The position numbers were made by a program, and so were the translations under genes. A stretch of 64,000 nt of DNA, from assembly GCF_027706845.1 (NCBI RefSeq), contig NZ_JAQGCZ010000005.1:1-64000 (forward strand). The letters run 5' to 3'. Positions 1 through 9,456 of the stretch are shown here, in pieces. Source of the stretch: Mycolicibacterium sp. BiH015. GTDB lineage: Bacteria; Actinomycetota; Actinomycetes; Mycobacteriales; Mycobacteriaceae. Below the pieces are notes generated by a model. The model was not told where the DNA came from and did not search any database. It was given only the letters and a program-made list of their open reading frames with translations. Numbering within the stretch: the stretch's first letter is position 1; each line of letters starts with the position of its first letter.

Positions 1-60
1 ACCGATGCTATGAGCCAGACACCAGATGTAAAGGATCCCAACCACCGCAAGAAGCGGTGA
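1..60 (+). CDS. possible 3' end of an upstream gene, or a 16-residue ORF
   Basis: One frame is open from the first base to a TGA at 58-60 and ends in a basic tail (DPNHRKKR). It could be the C-terminus of a gene that begins before the window, or a 16-residue ORF starting at the ATG at 10. There is too little to assign a family. The 50 bases that follow, up to the ppk2 start, show no other gene. Confidence 0.25.
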   Translation, partial: TDAMSQTPDVKDPNHRKKR

Positions 61-110
61 CCTCACCCTGACACTGAGTTCGACGTTAGAGGACGCGGGA
101 AATCTCAGGT

Positions 111-989
111 ATGCGCGAGATCAGTTTGGAGGAGCTGTCCACCGACAAGCACGGCTTCTCGATCGACGACAGGGACGAGGACGAACCCGTCCTTCTCGAC
201 AGGGACGGCACTCCGGTGGAGACCTGGCGGGAAGGCTATCCGTATGACACGAGGATGCGACGCTCGCACTACGAGCGGGAGAAGCGTCGCTTGCAGATCG
301 AGCTTCTGAAGTTGCAGAAATGGAGCCTGCGCACCGGTGCGCGACATCTGATCCTGTTCGAGGGCCGCGACGCCGCAGGCAAAGGCGGCACGATCGCCCG
401 ATTCATGGAACACCTCAACCCGCGCGAAGCACGCGTCGTCGCGCTCGACAAGCCCACCGATCGTGAGAAGTCTCAGTGGTACTTCCAACGGTATGTGCGG
501 CACCTCCCCGCCGCCGGCGAGATCGTGCTGTTCGACCGCTCCTGGTACAACCGTGCGGGAGTCGAGCGGGTGATGGGGTTCTGCACAGTCGAGGAGTACG
601 CCGAGTTCATCAGGCATACACCGCTTTTCGAGCAGATGCTGGTCGAGAACGGCATCCACCTCACGAAGCTGTGGTGCTCGGTGTCGCCCGCCGAGCAGCG
701 CACACGGTTCGCGATCCGGCTGGTGGATCCGGTTCGCGAGTGGAAGTTCTCGCCGATGGACCTGGAGTCCGCCGACCGGTGGGCTGCGTACACCAAGGCC
801 AAGGAGGACATGTTCGCGGCCACCGACACCGACATCGCGCCGTGGATCGTGGTGAAGAGCAACGACAAGAAGCGGGCGAGGATCAACGCGATGCGGTATG
901 TGCTCGACAAGGTCGACTACGACGACAAGGACCACGACGCAGTCGGCGAGCCCGACCCGCTGATCGTGGGTCGGGCGCTCGCCGATTGA
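111..989 (+). CDS. ppk2: polyphosphate kinase 2 (PPK2 family)
   Basis: A cytoplasmic kinase of 292 residues that transfers phosphate between polyphosphate and nucleotides; one-domain PPK2 enzymes mostly use polyphosphate to make NTP or NDP. The Walker A loop is EGRDAAGKGG (residues 84-93) and the Walker B region is VLFDRSWYNR, with the catalytic-type Asp at 142. The lid and C-terminal part (WKFSPMD, then the KAKEDMF helix) are complete. The length is normal for the family. The ATG at 111 is the first in frame. The acidic N-terminal 40 residues precede the fold. It probably runs ahead of the stress-type genes that follow on the same strand. Family assignment is secure; the preferred nucleotide cannot be read from sequence. 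Confidence 0.93.
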   Translation: MREISLEELSTDKHGFSIDDRDEDEPVLLDRDGTPVETWREGYPYDTRMRRSHYEREKRRLQIELLKLQKWSLRTGARHLILFEGRDAAGKGGTIARFMEHLNPREARVVALDKPTDREKSQWYFQRYVRHLPAAGEIVLFDRSWYNRAGVERVMGFCTVEEYAEFIRHTPLFEQMLVENGIHLTKLWCSVSPAEQRTRFAIRLVDPVREWKFSPMDLESADRWAAYTKAKEDMFAATDTDIAPWIVVKSNDKKRARINAMRYVLDKVDYDDKDHDAVGEPDPLIVGRALAD

Positions 990-1042
990 TTCGACGCGCT
1001 TTCAGCGGGTAGTGCTGCACGCAGAACAGAAAGGAGCAGCAC

Positions 1043-1600
1043 ATGCCCAACGAACTCAACGGACGCCGGATCGCCTTTCTCGCCGCCGACGGCGTCGAGA
1101 AGGTCGAGCTCGAGCGACCGCGCGCTGCGGTGCAGGACGCCGGCGGCCACGCCGAACTGCTGTCGGTCAAGGACGGCGAGATCGATGCGCGCAACCACGA
1201 TTTGGAGCCGGCCGGGACGTTTCCGGTCGATCGACTCGTCAGTGACGCACGCGTAGACGACTATGACGCGCTCGTGGTGCCCGGCGGCACGGTGAACGGC
1301 GACAAGCTTCGCCTCGACGAGGCTGCCGTGGCATTCGTGCGAGAGTTCGTGCAGTCCGGCAAGCCGGTGGCCGCGATCTGCCACGGACCGTGGGCGCTGG
1401 TCGAGGCCGACGTCGTCAGGGACCGGACGCTGACGTCTTATCCGAGCCTGCGCACCGATCTGCGCAACGCCGGTGCGACGGTCGTCGACCAGCAGGTCTG
1501 TATTGACGGCAACCTGATCACCAGCCGCTCACCCGACGATCTCGACGCCTTCTGCCAGGCCATCACCGACCGATTCGCGAACACCCCCGCCCACACATGA
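1043..1600 (+). CDS. PfpI/DJ-1 family (type 1 glutamine amidotransferase-like) protein
   Basis: A DJ-1/PfpI superfamily protein of 185 residues. The nucleophile elbow AICHGPW places Cys113 with His114 behind it, and VVPGGTVNG forms the oxyanion-side loop. Members act as proteases, glyoxalases/deglycases or general stress proteins; the exact reaction is not decided by sequence. A clear AAGGAG ribosome site lies 8 bases before the ATG at 1043. Its stop overlaps the start of the next gene (ATGA, 1597-1600), so the two are co-transcribed. A GGGTA box at 1008-1012 recalls a SigF -10 element, but no convincing -35 accompanies it. Confidence 0.9.
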   Translation: MPNELNGRRIAFLAADGVEKVELERPRAAVQDAGGHAELLSVKDGEIDARNHDLEPAGTFPVDRLVSDARVDDYDALVVPGGTVNGDKLRLDEAAVAFVREFVQSGKPVAAICHGPWALVEADVVRDRTLTSYPSLRTDLRNAGATVVDQQVCIDGNLITSRSPDDLDAFCQAITDRFANTPAHT

Positions 1601-2097
1601 CGACCACCGGCGAGAGTTGGAACCTCGCACACCGCTCGGAGACGCCTACGCAGCGGCTGGACCGCAACTGGTCATGCCTGCTCCAGGAGTTGCGTGTGGT
1701 GTTGACCGGGGTCCAGCTCTTGACCGGCTTCCTGCTGACTTTGCCATTCCAGCAACGCTTTTCGGAGTTGGACGGCACGATGCACTGGCTGTACCTGTCC
1801 ACCGTCGCATGCTCGGTCGCCGCGACGGCAATGCTCACGGCACCCGTGGCCCTGCACCGTTTCGTCTTCCGGCGGCACATGCTGCTCTGGTTGGTCGGGG
1901 TATCGCACCGCTTGACACTCATCGGGCTGCTTCTGCTCGGCGCCGCCGTGTCGGGGGTGATCACGATGATCTTCGACGTGATGGTGGGCCGCACGCCGAG
2001 TTCCATAGCAGGGTCGGCCACGATGGCGACCTGGATCGCGCTCTGGGTGGCGCTGCCGCTGCTCGCCCGTCGCGGCACTCACGCCGATGTGATGTAG
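1597..2097 (+). CDS. DUF6328 family membrane protein
   Basis: A protein of 166 residues with four predicted membrane helices (about residues 33-50, 64-86, 96-124 and 136-158) after a short cytoplasmic N-terminus that contains an LxxELRVVLTGVQLLTGFLL block typical of DUF6328. Function is unknown. Translation is coupled to the PfpI gene by an ATGA overlap, and a strong RBS for the DUF3140 gene follows directly after the stop, so the group 1043-2593 behaves as one operon. It is probably an inner-membrane stress or envelope protein; this is inference from context only. Confidence 0.85.
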   Translation: MTTTGESWNLAHRSETPTQRLDRNWSCLLQELRVVLTGVQLLTGFLLTLPFQQRFSELDGTMHWLYLSTVACSVAATAMLTAPVALHRFVFRRHMLLWLVGVSHRLTLIGLLLLGAAVSGVITMIFDVMVGRTPSSIAGSATMATWIALWVALPLLARRGTHADVM

Positions 2098-2106
2098 GAG
2101 GACAAC

Positions 2107-2457
2107 ATGACCCACGCCGAGGTGGAGCAGGAGCTCTGGGATGAGTTCCATCGAGTCGTCAACATGACCTCCCGGGAGCTGTCGGACTGGCTGCGGGTGC
2201 GGTCCGCCGACGAGACCACCGAGAAGTTCCCGGATCAGGCGGGCAGCGATACCGGACGCCATGTATTGGCCATTCTGGGCAAGCGACGCGTCGACCTCAC
2301 CAAGGACGACGAACGCGTCATGCGCAACGTCGTCGAGCGCATCCACGCCGAGCGGCGCTCCGATCTGGAGCCGACAGCAGGACAGGACCACTGGCGGCAT
2401 CGCCTGATGACGCTCGGTCACGACCCTTTGAAGGGAGCCAACGATGGAACGCGGTAA
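2107..2457 (+). CDS. DUF3140 domain protein
   Basis: A soluble protein of 116 residues covering the whole DUF3140 family (HAEVEQELWDEFHRVVNMT at the N-terminus, then SDTGRHVLAILGKR and DHWRHRLMTLGHDPL). The family has been suggested to bind DNA because of its charged helix-rich character, but no function is established. An AGGAGG ribosome site lies just before the ATG. The 3' end overlaps the next small gene by 14 bases in another frame. Confidence 0.85.
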   Translation: MTHAEVEQELWDEFHRVVNMTSRELSDWLRVRSADETTEKFPDQAGSDTGRHVLAILGKRRVDLTKDDERVMRNVVERIHAERRSDLEPTAGQDHWRHRLMTLGHDPLKGANDGTR

Positions 2458-2593
2458 CTCCAAGCACGGACAACGCGAAGACGACGCCCTCAAAGCCGAG
2501 CTTCGTGGCACGTTGCAGGGCAACGGTCCCTCACGCGCGGAGGAGTGGCGCGACCCGGAGCCGCCCGCTGACGACGACGATGACCCTCGCTGA
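2444..2593 (+). CDS. small acidic conserved protein (49 aa)
   Basis: A short ORF starting MERGNSKHGQREDD and ending with a Glu/Asp/Pro-rich tail (AEEWRDPEPPADDDDDPR). It has an AAGGGAG ribosome site 6 bases before the ATG and overlaps the end of the DUF3140 gene, so translation is probably coupled. In actinobacteria, small proteins of this appearance (MERGxSKHxxR ... AEEWRxPEPP) commonly accompany DUF2795/DUF3140 genes; this is recalled from family knowledge and was not searched. Likely intrinsically disordered, function unknown. Confidence 0.7.
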   Translation: MERGNSKHGQREDDALKAELRGTLQGNGPSRAEEWRDPEPPADDDDDPR

Positions 2594-2603
2594 CAGATTC
2601 TCG

Positions 2604-2632
2604 GCGACAAACATGTATGTGCTATGCATATT
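2604..2632 (+). promoter_or_regulatory. candidate promoter/operator of the MarR gene
   Basis: This AT-rich patch in a GC-rich background contains GCGACA (2604-2609), a 17-base spacer and CATATT (2627-2632), a plausible weak -35/-10 pair, and a TATG/CATA inverted repeat. If it is the promoter, translation of the MarR gene would begin at GTG 2635, near the transcript 5' end, and the regulator could control itself here. Confidence 0.3.
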
Positions 2633-3051
2633 TGGTGCCGCAGTCCCGCTACGACCAGCTCGATGAGCTGCTGACTCGTATTCACGTCGCGCGGCAGCGC
2701 CCTCACTGGCGGCACCGCGTCCTGCGCGCCGTCGAGCAGTGCCGGCAGACCGGTGGGGCCTCGGTCCGCGATGTCGCCGAATTCATGGCGGTCGAGCATT
2801 CGACGGCAAGCCGTATCGTGGCCGCGGTCGTCGCCGAGGGTCTGCTCACGAAGTCTTCTGCCCACGATGATCAGCGCCGGTGTGCGCTGGTGCTGACCGA
2901 CGTGGGAGCCAAAGAACTCGCCGCGGTCACCGACCGGCGTCGCGACCTGGTTGCCGCGACAGTGGCCGACTGGCCCGAGGCCGACGTCGACACCCTGTTG
3001 TCCCTTTTGGAGCGGCTCACCGAGCGCTTCGAACGCGCGGCGGCACGATGA
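2617..3051 (+). CDS. MarR family transcriptional regulator
   Basis: A winged-helix regulator of 138-144 residues. The recognition region VRDVAEFMAVEHSTASRIVAAVVAEGL and the wing SSAHDDQRRCALVLTDVG match MarR proteins. The longest frame starts at ATG 2617, but GTG 2635 may be the true start because the bases before it look like promoter. Its stop overlaps the start of the MFS transporter (ATGA, 3048-3051). A MarR gene fused translationally to an exporter usually means the regulator senses a substrate of that pump; the ligand is unknown. Confidence 0.88.
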   Translation: MCYAYLVPQSRYDQLDELLTRIHVARQRPHWRHRVLRAVEQCRQTGGASVRDVAEFMAVEHSTASRIVAAVVAEGLLTKSSAHDDQRRCALVLTDVGAKELAAVTDRRRDLVAATVADWPEADVDTLLSLLERLTERFERAAAR

Positions 3052-4292
3052 CGGCGGAAGCCACAGCCACTCGGCCGGCGTCGCGCGGCGCACGCGGGCT
3101 GATGTTCGACCGTGTTTTCGGTGCGCTGTTCTGGGGCAGGATGTTCGCTGTCGTCGGAGTGTGGACGCACGGCATCGTCGCCGCCATCGTGATGTACGAC
3201 GCGACCCGCTCCGCATTGATGGTCGGTCTGGTGGGTGTCGTCCAATTCGCTCCGCAGATCATCCTCAGCCCCACCAGTGGCAAATGGGCCGACGCCGGAA
3301 ACCCTGTCAGGCAGATTCTGCTGGGTCGGGTCTTCTGCGTTGTCGGCTCCGGCTCGATCGCCGCATGGATGTTCGTGCAGCCCGGACTGCAGGGCGCCGC
3401 GATCGCAGTCCCGATTTTGCTCGGCACAACCCTGGTGGGCTTCGGCTTCGTCGTCGGCGGCCCTGCGATGCAGTCGATCGTGCCGAGCCTGATCCGTGAC
3501 GGCGAGCTGGCAACCGCGATGGCGCTCAACAGCATTCCGATGACCGTCGGCCGAATCATCGGCCCCGCCACGGGCGCCTATCTGGCCGCACACGTGGGGC
3601 CGGCGACAGCGTTCACGGTCAGCGCCGTCCTGCATCTCGTTTTCGCGATCTTCCTGGTGGCAGTGCGCTTTCCCGCACCACCGGACCGTGTGCCGGGCGC
3701 CGACTACCGCGTGCGCGTCGCCGTCCGCTACGTCGTCGCGGACCGGCCGCTGCTGCTCGCATTGCTCGCGGTGACCACGGTCGGCATCGTCTCCGACCCG
3801 TCCATCACTCTCGCTCCGTCGATAGCCGACGCCCTCGGCGGCGGGCCCAGCATGGTCGGCACACTGTCGGCGGTGTTCGGTGTGGGCGCGGCAGTCGGGA
3901 TGGCGGCGCTGGCGCTGCTGCGGGGACGGATCGCATCGGCATTCGTCTCCTCGATCGGCATGGTCGCACTGACGCTCGGCAGCATCGTGCTGGCCGTCGG
4001 CGTGCAGCCGTGGGTGGCGTTCACCGGTTTTGCATTGGCTGGCCTGGGTTTCGGCATTGCAATGACCGGCCTGTCGACCGTCGTGCAGGAACGCGCCCCC
4101 GCGGAACTTCGCGGCCGCATCATGGCGCTGTGGCTCGTCGGATTCCTCGGCTCGCGACCGATCGCCGCCGCGGTGCTCGGGGGCACCGCCGATCTCGTCA
4201 ACGTCTACGTCGCGTTCGCCGTCGCTGCCGCGCTGAGCCTGATCGTCACGGTGCTGTGCCGGCCCTCGAAGCTGGTCGTCGCGGCCGTCTAG
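3048..4292 (+). CDS. MFS transporter (EntS/MFS_3-like)
   Basis: A membrane transporter of 414 residues with about 12 hydrophobic segments, the cytoplasmic SGKWADAGN loop between the second and third helices, and a GGPAMQSIVPSL segment typical of the MFS_3 (enterobactin exporter-like) group. The ATG at 3048 is chosen over the longer open frame because it lies in an ATGA overlap with the MarR stop. It is presumably a drug or metabolite exporter controlled by that regulator. The TAG stop is shared base for base with the stop of the convergent GH5 gene (CTAG, 4289-4292). Confidence 0.9.
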   Translation: MTAEATATRPASRGARGLMFDRVFGALFWGRMFAVVGVWTHGIVAAIVMYDATRSALMVGLVGVVQFAPQIILSPTSGKWADAGNPVRQILLGRVFCVVGSGSIAAWMFVQPGLQGAAIAVPILLGTTLVGFGFVVGGPAMQSIVPSLIRDGELATAMALNSIPMTVGRIIGPATGAYLAAHVGPATAFTVSAVLHLVFAIFLVAVRFPAPPDRVPGADYRVRVAVRYVVADRPLLLALLAVTTVGIVSDPSITLAPSIADALGGGPSMVGTLSAVFGVGAAVGMAALALLRGRIASAFVSSIGMVALTLGSIVLAVGVQPWVAFTGFALAGLGFGIAMTGLSTVVQERAPAELRGRIMALWLVGFLGSRPIAAAVLGGTADLVNVYVAFAVAAALSLIVTVLCRPSKLVVAAV

Positions 4293-5440
4293 CTCGGCCG
4301 GTCCTTACCTGTGAGCTGTTTGATCGTGTTGATCTCGGCGGGGCGATACGGGCTGCCGTCAGTGTTCAGCAGGTCGTGGAACCACAGCTGGGGCGCGGTG
4401 ACCGGCTTCTGCCAGGAGTCCCACGGCAGGTAGGTCTGAGACTTTCCGGCGACGAATCCCCATGTGTAGGCGCCGATGTTGTGATGCTTCATGATCGGCA
4501 GGATCGCCTCCACGGTGCTGCCCAGTGTCCGGGCCATGTACTCGGTACACAGCATCGGCCTACCGAAGCCGAACAACTCCCCCAACCGATCGTTGAACCC
4601 CCGCGGATCGGCGTAGTTGTGGAAGCTGATCACATCCGACAGGTCGAGCTGCATACGGTTGATGTCGTTGCGGCGCGCGGCATCTCCCCACACCCCGTCC
4701 CACACACCGCTGGTCAGTGGCTGGATCGGGTCGACGGACCTGGCCCACTGGAACACCTGGGGTAACAGTTCGCCCACCCGCTCGATCTTGTCCTTGCGCT
4801 CGACCTCCTTGTAGACGTCGGCCGGGTTGTCCGGTTCGTTCCACAGGTCCCACCCGAGCACCCGCTTGTCGTGGCGGAACTGACTGAGCACCCCGATGAC
4901 GTAATCCCTCATGACGCGGCGGTAGCCGGGATCGCCGAGGTGTTCGGCACCCGGACTCTGCACCCACCCCGAGTTGTGCACTCCGGGGGTGGGGTCGCGT
5001 TGCTTACCGAGCCTGGGATGCGGATCCCAGCACGAATCGAACAAGACGAACAGCGGCTTGATGCCGTGGTGCGCGGCGAGGTCGACGAATTTCGCCAGTC
5101 GACGCTGGAAGCCGTGCCGATCCTGCACCCAGAGCAGGTCGTGCAGAAAGACGCGAACTGTGTTGAGCCCGATGAACTTTGCCCAACGCAGTTCGGTGTC
5201 GATACGCCGCAGATCGAACGTCCCCGGCTGGAACATCTCCAGCTGGTTGATGGCGTTGGCGGGGAGGAAGTTGGCCCCGACGAGCCAGCCCTGTGCACGG
5301 TGCCAACGGTGGGCGCGGTCGGCCGGCCACCTACTCAGTTCGGCGGACGCCCGCGGCACGGTGGTCAGTGCCATACCTGCCGCGAGCACCACCGGCAGCT
5401 TCAGCGCAGTGCGACGCTCGAGGAGAGGGTTCGGCGACAA
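4289..5440 (-). CDS. secreted GH5-like glycoside hydrolase (cellulase/mannanase type)
   Basis: A TIM-barrel glycosidase of 383 residues. The start is TTG 5440 with an AAGGA ribosome site. The N-terminus has twin arginines (ERRTALK, residues 8-14), a hydrophobic stretch and an ASA cleavage site near residue 33, so Tat export is likely. The acid/base Glu is in WDLWNEPDN (E202) and the nucleophile Glu in MLCTEYMAR (E300), in the order expected of clan A retaining enzymes. FHNYADP supplies the usual His/Tyr. Substrate (cellulose, mannan or a cell-envelope glycan) cannot be fixed from sequence. It is convergent with the MFS gene and the two stop codons share CTAG. Confidence 0.85.
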   Translation of the reverse strand: MSPNPLLERRTALKLPVVLAAGMALTTVPRASAELSRWPADRAHRWHRAQGWLVGANFLPANAINQLEMFQPGTFDLRRIDTELRWAKFIGLNTVRVFLHDLLWVQDRHGFQRRLAKFVDLAAHHGIKPLFVLFDSCWDPHPRLGKQRDPTPGVHNSGWVQSPGAEHLGDPGYRRVMRDYVIGVLSQFRHDKRVLGWDLWNEPDNPADVYKEVERKDKIERVGELLPQVFQWARSVDPIQPLTSGVWDGVWGDAARRNDINRMQLDLSDVISFHNYADPRGFNDRLGELFGFGRPMLCTEYMARTLGSTVEAILPIMKHHNIGAYTWGFVAGKSQTYLPWDSWQKPVTAPQLWFHDLLNTDGSPYRPAEINTIKQLTGKDRPS

Positions 5441-5534
5441 AGTGCAATCCTTCGGTCTGAAGATCGGTCATCCGGCCGCGCGACGTTGCGCGGGACCGAA
5501 CTCCGCAAAAGGACCGACGAATCGACGGCCGCCT

Positions 5535-5552
5535 GTGTATCGACGCTTACAC
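5535..5552. promoter_or_regulatory. inverted repeat in the 220-bp region upstream of the GH5 gene
   Basis: GTGTA (5535-5539) and TACAC (5548-5552) form a short inverted repeat with an 8-base spacer, the layout of a small dimeric-regulator site. It lies in the 220-bp interval (5441-5660) between the GH5 start and the aminotransferase stop, which holds no convincing ORF. No clear -10/-35 pair was recognised. Weak evidence. Confidence 0.2.
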
Positions 5553-5660
5553 GCCCCCCGTTACAGTCGCTTCGCTGAACAAGATAGCCCATTGCTCAAC
5601 GCGCAGAGCCGATTTCGCAATCCGTGTCGTTGTCAAGCCACCGGGCGAAGCGAGCCGCAC

Positions 5661-6971
<1,311 letters not shown>

Positions 6972-6984
6972 TTACGTGCCGGCC

Positions 6985-7119
6985 CTAGTCGTCGTCGGCG
7001 TCCGGAATGCCGCCGGGCGGCGGGGTCGCATAGGCAGGATTGGCCGCGGGCACGTCACCGACTTCGGGAGTCGATTCGGGAGTCGATTCGGATGCGTTCT
7101 CGCGGTTGTCGTGAGTCAT
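6985..7119 (-). CDS. small acidic proline-rich protein (44 aa)
   Basis: A short ORF beginning MTHDNRENASEST and ending NPAYATPPPGGIPDADDD. It is rich in Glu, Asp, Pro and Ser and is predicted to be disordered. It sits in the divergent region with the MBL-fold hydrolase (GTG 7197), which leaves 77 bases for two promoters, and just upstream of the aminotransferase. GGGTA (7134-7130 on the minus strand) and GGTTT (7159-7155) are present, but their spacing of 20 is too long for a normal SigF promoter. Its composition recalls the 37-residue ORF at 39279. Confidence 0.5.
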   Translation of the reverse strand: MTHDNRENASESTPESTPEVGDVPAANPAYATPPPGGIPDADDD

Positions 7120-7196
7120 GCGTCCCGCGTACCCGCTCGGACGCGTCTCACTCGAAACCGGCTGTCGCCGGCTGCACACCGGATACCGTTTGCTGC

Positions 7197-8303
7197 GTGC
7201 AGAGCGGCTGCGGATGCGGGGACGGGCACGATCTGGGGGCTATCACCAGGAGGGCGGCTCTGACGGGCCTCCTCGGGGCGGCCGCCGGTGCGGGGATGGC
7301 AACGAGTTCGGCACAGCCGACGCAGCCCCCGCCCGCTGCGGCACTGCCTGACCCGGCGCTGATCACGCTCGGTGTGCAAGCAGGTCCGCCACCGGTCCCC
7401 CGCCGTGTCGGCATCTCGTCAGCGCTCAAGATCGGCAGCGACGTCTACGTGATCGATTGCGGCCTCGGATCTCTGAATGCGTTCACAGACGCGGGCCTGC
7501 GATTCGGCGATCTCAGGAAGATGTTCATCACCCATCTGCACGCCGACCACATCGTGGACTACTACAGTTTCTTCCTCTCCGGTGGTGCGTCGATGAAGCC
7601 CGGCGCCACCGCCGTCGAGGTGTTCGGCCCCGGGCCCGCAGGCGGATTGCCGCCCAGCGAGGTGGGCAATCCCAATCCACCTCTCGTCGAGCCGGGCAAC
7701 CCGACGCCGGGGCTGGCGGCCGCGACCGGTGCGTTGATGGCAGCTTTCGCCTACACCAGCAACATCTTCATCCGTGACAGCGGCACGAACGACATCCAGG
7801 ACCTGATCCGGGTGACCGAGATACCGGTGCCGCCCGGATCTGACTTCCTCAACCGCTCACCGAAAATGGCGCCTTTCCATGTCGTTTCGGATGCCAACGT
7901 CGATGTGACGGCGACCCTGGTCTCGCACTACGACGTCTATCCCTCCTTTGCGTTCCGCTTCGACCTGAAGAGATCCGGCGTCTCGGTCACGTTCTCCGGT
8001 GACACCGTCAAATCCGAGAACCTCATCACCCTCGCCCGTGGCACCGACGTCCTTGTGCACGAAGCGATGTTCAGCCTCGACACCGCCTTCTACGGCAACC
8101 GATTCCCGCCGAACTACCTGCCCAACTCCCATACCTCCGCGGTGCAGGTCGGCGAGATCGCGGCGGTGGTGCAGCCCGACCATCTGATCGTCAGCCATTA
8201 CGACCCGCCCGACCTGCCCGACTCGCAGTGGTTCGATGCGATCGGCAGGAACTTCACCGGACGCACGACGATCGCGCGCGACGGTCAGGTCTTCCCGCTG
8301 TGA
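7197..8303 (+). CDS. Tat-exported MBL-fold metallohydrolase
   Basis: A secreted metallo-beta-lactamase-fold enzyme of 368 residues. GTG 7197 is chosen because the protein then begins VQSGCGCGDGH, followed by the twin-arginine leader ITRRAALTGLLGAAAG (RR at 18-19). The metal-binding HxHxDH is THLHADH (residues 113-118); later ligands are in the LVSHYD, FSGDT and HEAMF segments and in VSHYDPP near the C-terminus. This resembles the ribonuclease Z/arylsulfatase-like branch of the fold, but an exported member is more likely to act on an ester or sulfate. The Cys-rich extreme N-terminus before the Tat signal is unusual. The frame is open far upstream, but that part is a shadow of the aminotransferase. 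Confidence 0.88.
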   Translation: MQSGCGCGDGHDLGAITRRAALTGLLGAAAGAGMATSSAQPTQPPPAAALPDPALITLGVQAGPPPVPRRVGISSALKIGSDVYVIDCGLGSLNAFTDAGLRFGDLRKMFITHLHADHIVDYYSFFLSGGASMKPGATAVEVFGPGPAGGLPPSEVGNPNPPLVEPGNPTPGLAAATGALMAAFAYTSNIFIRDSGTNDIQDLIRVTEIPVPPGSDFLNRSPKMAPFHVVSDANVDVTATLVSHYDVYPSFAFRFDLKRSGVSVTFSGDTVKSENLITLARGTDVLVHEAMFSLDTAFYGNRFPPNYLPNSHTSAVQVGEIAAVVQPDHLIVSHYDPPDLPDSQWFDAIGRNFTGRTTIARDGQVFPL

Positions 8304-8345
8304 GGAGACACGGCGAGTTCATCTTCCGTTGTTAGCGTCGCGGCC

Positions 8346-9329
8346 ATGAGCATCGCGCGCACTGTCACCGCACTGGCCGGCTCCATCGCCTGCCTCGTCG
8401 GTCTGTCCGTTCCCGGGGTCGCCACCGCGGAACCGGGGGTCTTCGATCTGCAGGCACATCGCGGCGGTCGCGGGGAGACCACGGAGGAATCCCTGCCCGC
8501 GTTCGCCAAGGCGATCGAACTCGGCGTGACCACACTGGAATTGGACATCGTCATCTCCAGAGACGGCCAGCCGATGGTGTGGCACGATCCGGTGGTCCAG
8601 GCCGACAAGTGCGTCGACACTGCGCCCGTCGCCCCGGGCGACCCTCAGTTTCCGTACGTCGGCAAGCTGGTCAACCGGTTGACGCTGCAGCAGTTGCGCA
8701 CGCTGGACTGTGGCAAGCTTCTCGCCGCATACCCGGACGCAGAGGTCGTGGAAGACAACAGAATCGCGACGCTGCCCGAGGTCTTCGCGCTGGCCGACTC
8801 GTACCGCGCGCCGGTGCGCTACAACATCGAGACCAAGGTCGAAGCCGACAATCCCGAACAGTCGGCGCCACCGCAACAATTCGTCGACGTCATCCTCGCC
8901 GCGGTCCGCGCTGCCGGCAAGACGGACCTGGTCGAGATCCAGAGCTTCGATTGGCGCACGTTGCCCATGGTGCGTGCCGCCGAACCTTCGATCCCCCTCG
9001 TCGCCCTGTGGGACGACACCACCTTCACGCCAGGGTCACCGTGGCTCAACGGAATCGACCCGGCTGTCGTTCCCGATCCGATCGAAGCCGCGCAGATGGT
9101 GGGAGCGACCACGCTCTCACCCGCCTACCAGTTGTCGGACGCGGCTCTGGTCGAACGCGCCCACGCCCTGGGCCTGAAAGTGATTCCGTGGACCGTCAAC
9201 GACGAAGCGGCGATGCGAGCGCAGATCGCGGACGGAGCCGACGGTCTCATCACCGACTACCCGACGCGGTTGCGGGCTGTGATGGCGGAGCTGGATATGA
9301 CGTTGCCCCCGGCCTACCGCCGGGGTTGA
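8346..9329 (+). CDS. secreted glycerophosphodiester phosphodiesterase
   Basis: A GDPD-family enzyme of 327 residues that cleaves glycerophosphodiesters to sn-glycerol-3-phosphate and an alcohol. A Sec signal peptide covers residues 1-28 (cleavage after VATA). The catalytic set is AHRGG (H38, R39), LELDI (E65, D67) and VWHDP (H80); the C-terminal strands IPWTVND and GADGLITDYP are typical. It therefore acts outside the membrane, probably in scavenging phosphate or lipid head groups. It lies 42 bases after the MBL hydrolase, so the two could be co-transcribed. Confidence 0.92.
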   Translation: MSIARTVTALAGSIACLVGLSVPGVATAEPGVFDLQAHRGGRGETTEESLPAFAKAIELGVTTLELDIVISRDGQPMVWHDPVVQADKCVDTAPVAPGDPQFPYVGKLVNRLTLQQLRTLDCGKLLAAYPDAEVVEDNRIATLPEVFALADSYRAPVRYNIETKVEADNPEQSAPPQQFVDVILAAVRAAGKTDLVEIQSFDWRTLPMVRAAEPSIPLVALWDDTTFTPGSPWLNGIDPAVVPDPIEAAQMVGATTLSPAYQLSDAALVERAHALGLKVIPWTVNDEAAMRAQIADGADGLITDYPTRLRAVMAELDMTLPPAYRRG

Positions 9330-9423
9330 CGCAGCACAACGGATTTTTGACGCCGGCGAAAGTCTTACGTGGGTGCGGGGCAGGTCGACATAGGCGTTCC
9401 GGCTGCATAAGGTCGATAGACGG

Positions 9424-9438
9424 CCGGACTACGTCCGG
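9424..9438 (+). promoter_or_regulatory. inverted repeat before the phosphatase operon
   Basis: CCGGAC (9424-9429) and GTCCGG (9433-9438) form a perfect 6-bp inverted repeat with a 3-base centre, directly before the strong GAGGAGG ribosome site of the PP2C gene. It could be a regulator site or an mRNA hairpin affecting translation. The 127 bases before the gene show no clear SigF promoter. Confidence 0.3.
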
Positions 9439-9456
9439 TCCGATGAGGAGGCAACG

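Noticed and set aside
105..935. 276-residue minus-strand ORF
   Set aside because: Antisense shadow of ppk2; no recognisable domain, while the plus strand has full Walker motifs.
1672..3216. 514-residue minus-strand ORF
   Set aside because: Runs across four plus-strand genes with good start sites and family motifs; composition (Arg, His, Gly-rich) is typical of a GC-rich shadow frame.
7130..7159. SigF-like boxes (GGTTT and GGGTA on the minus strand) before the 44-residue ORF
   Set aside because: Spacer is 20 bases, outside the normal 15-17, so not called a promoter.
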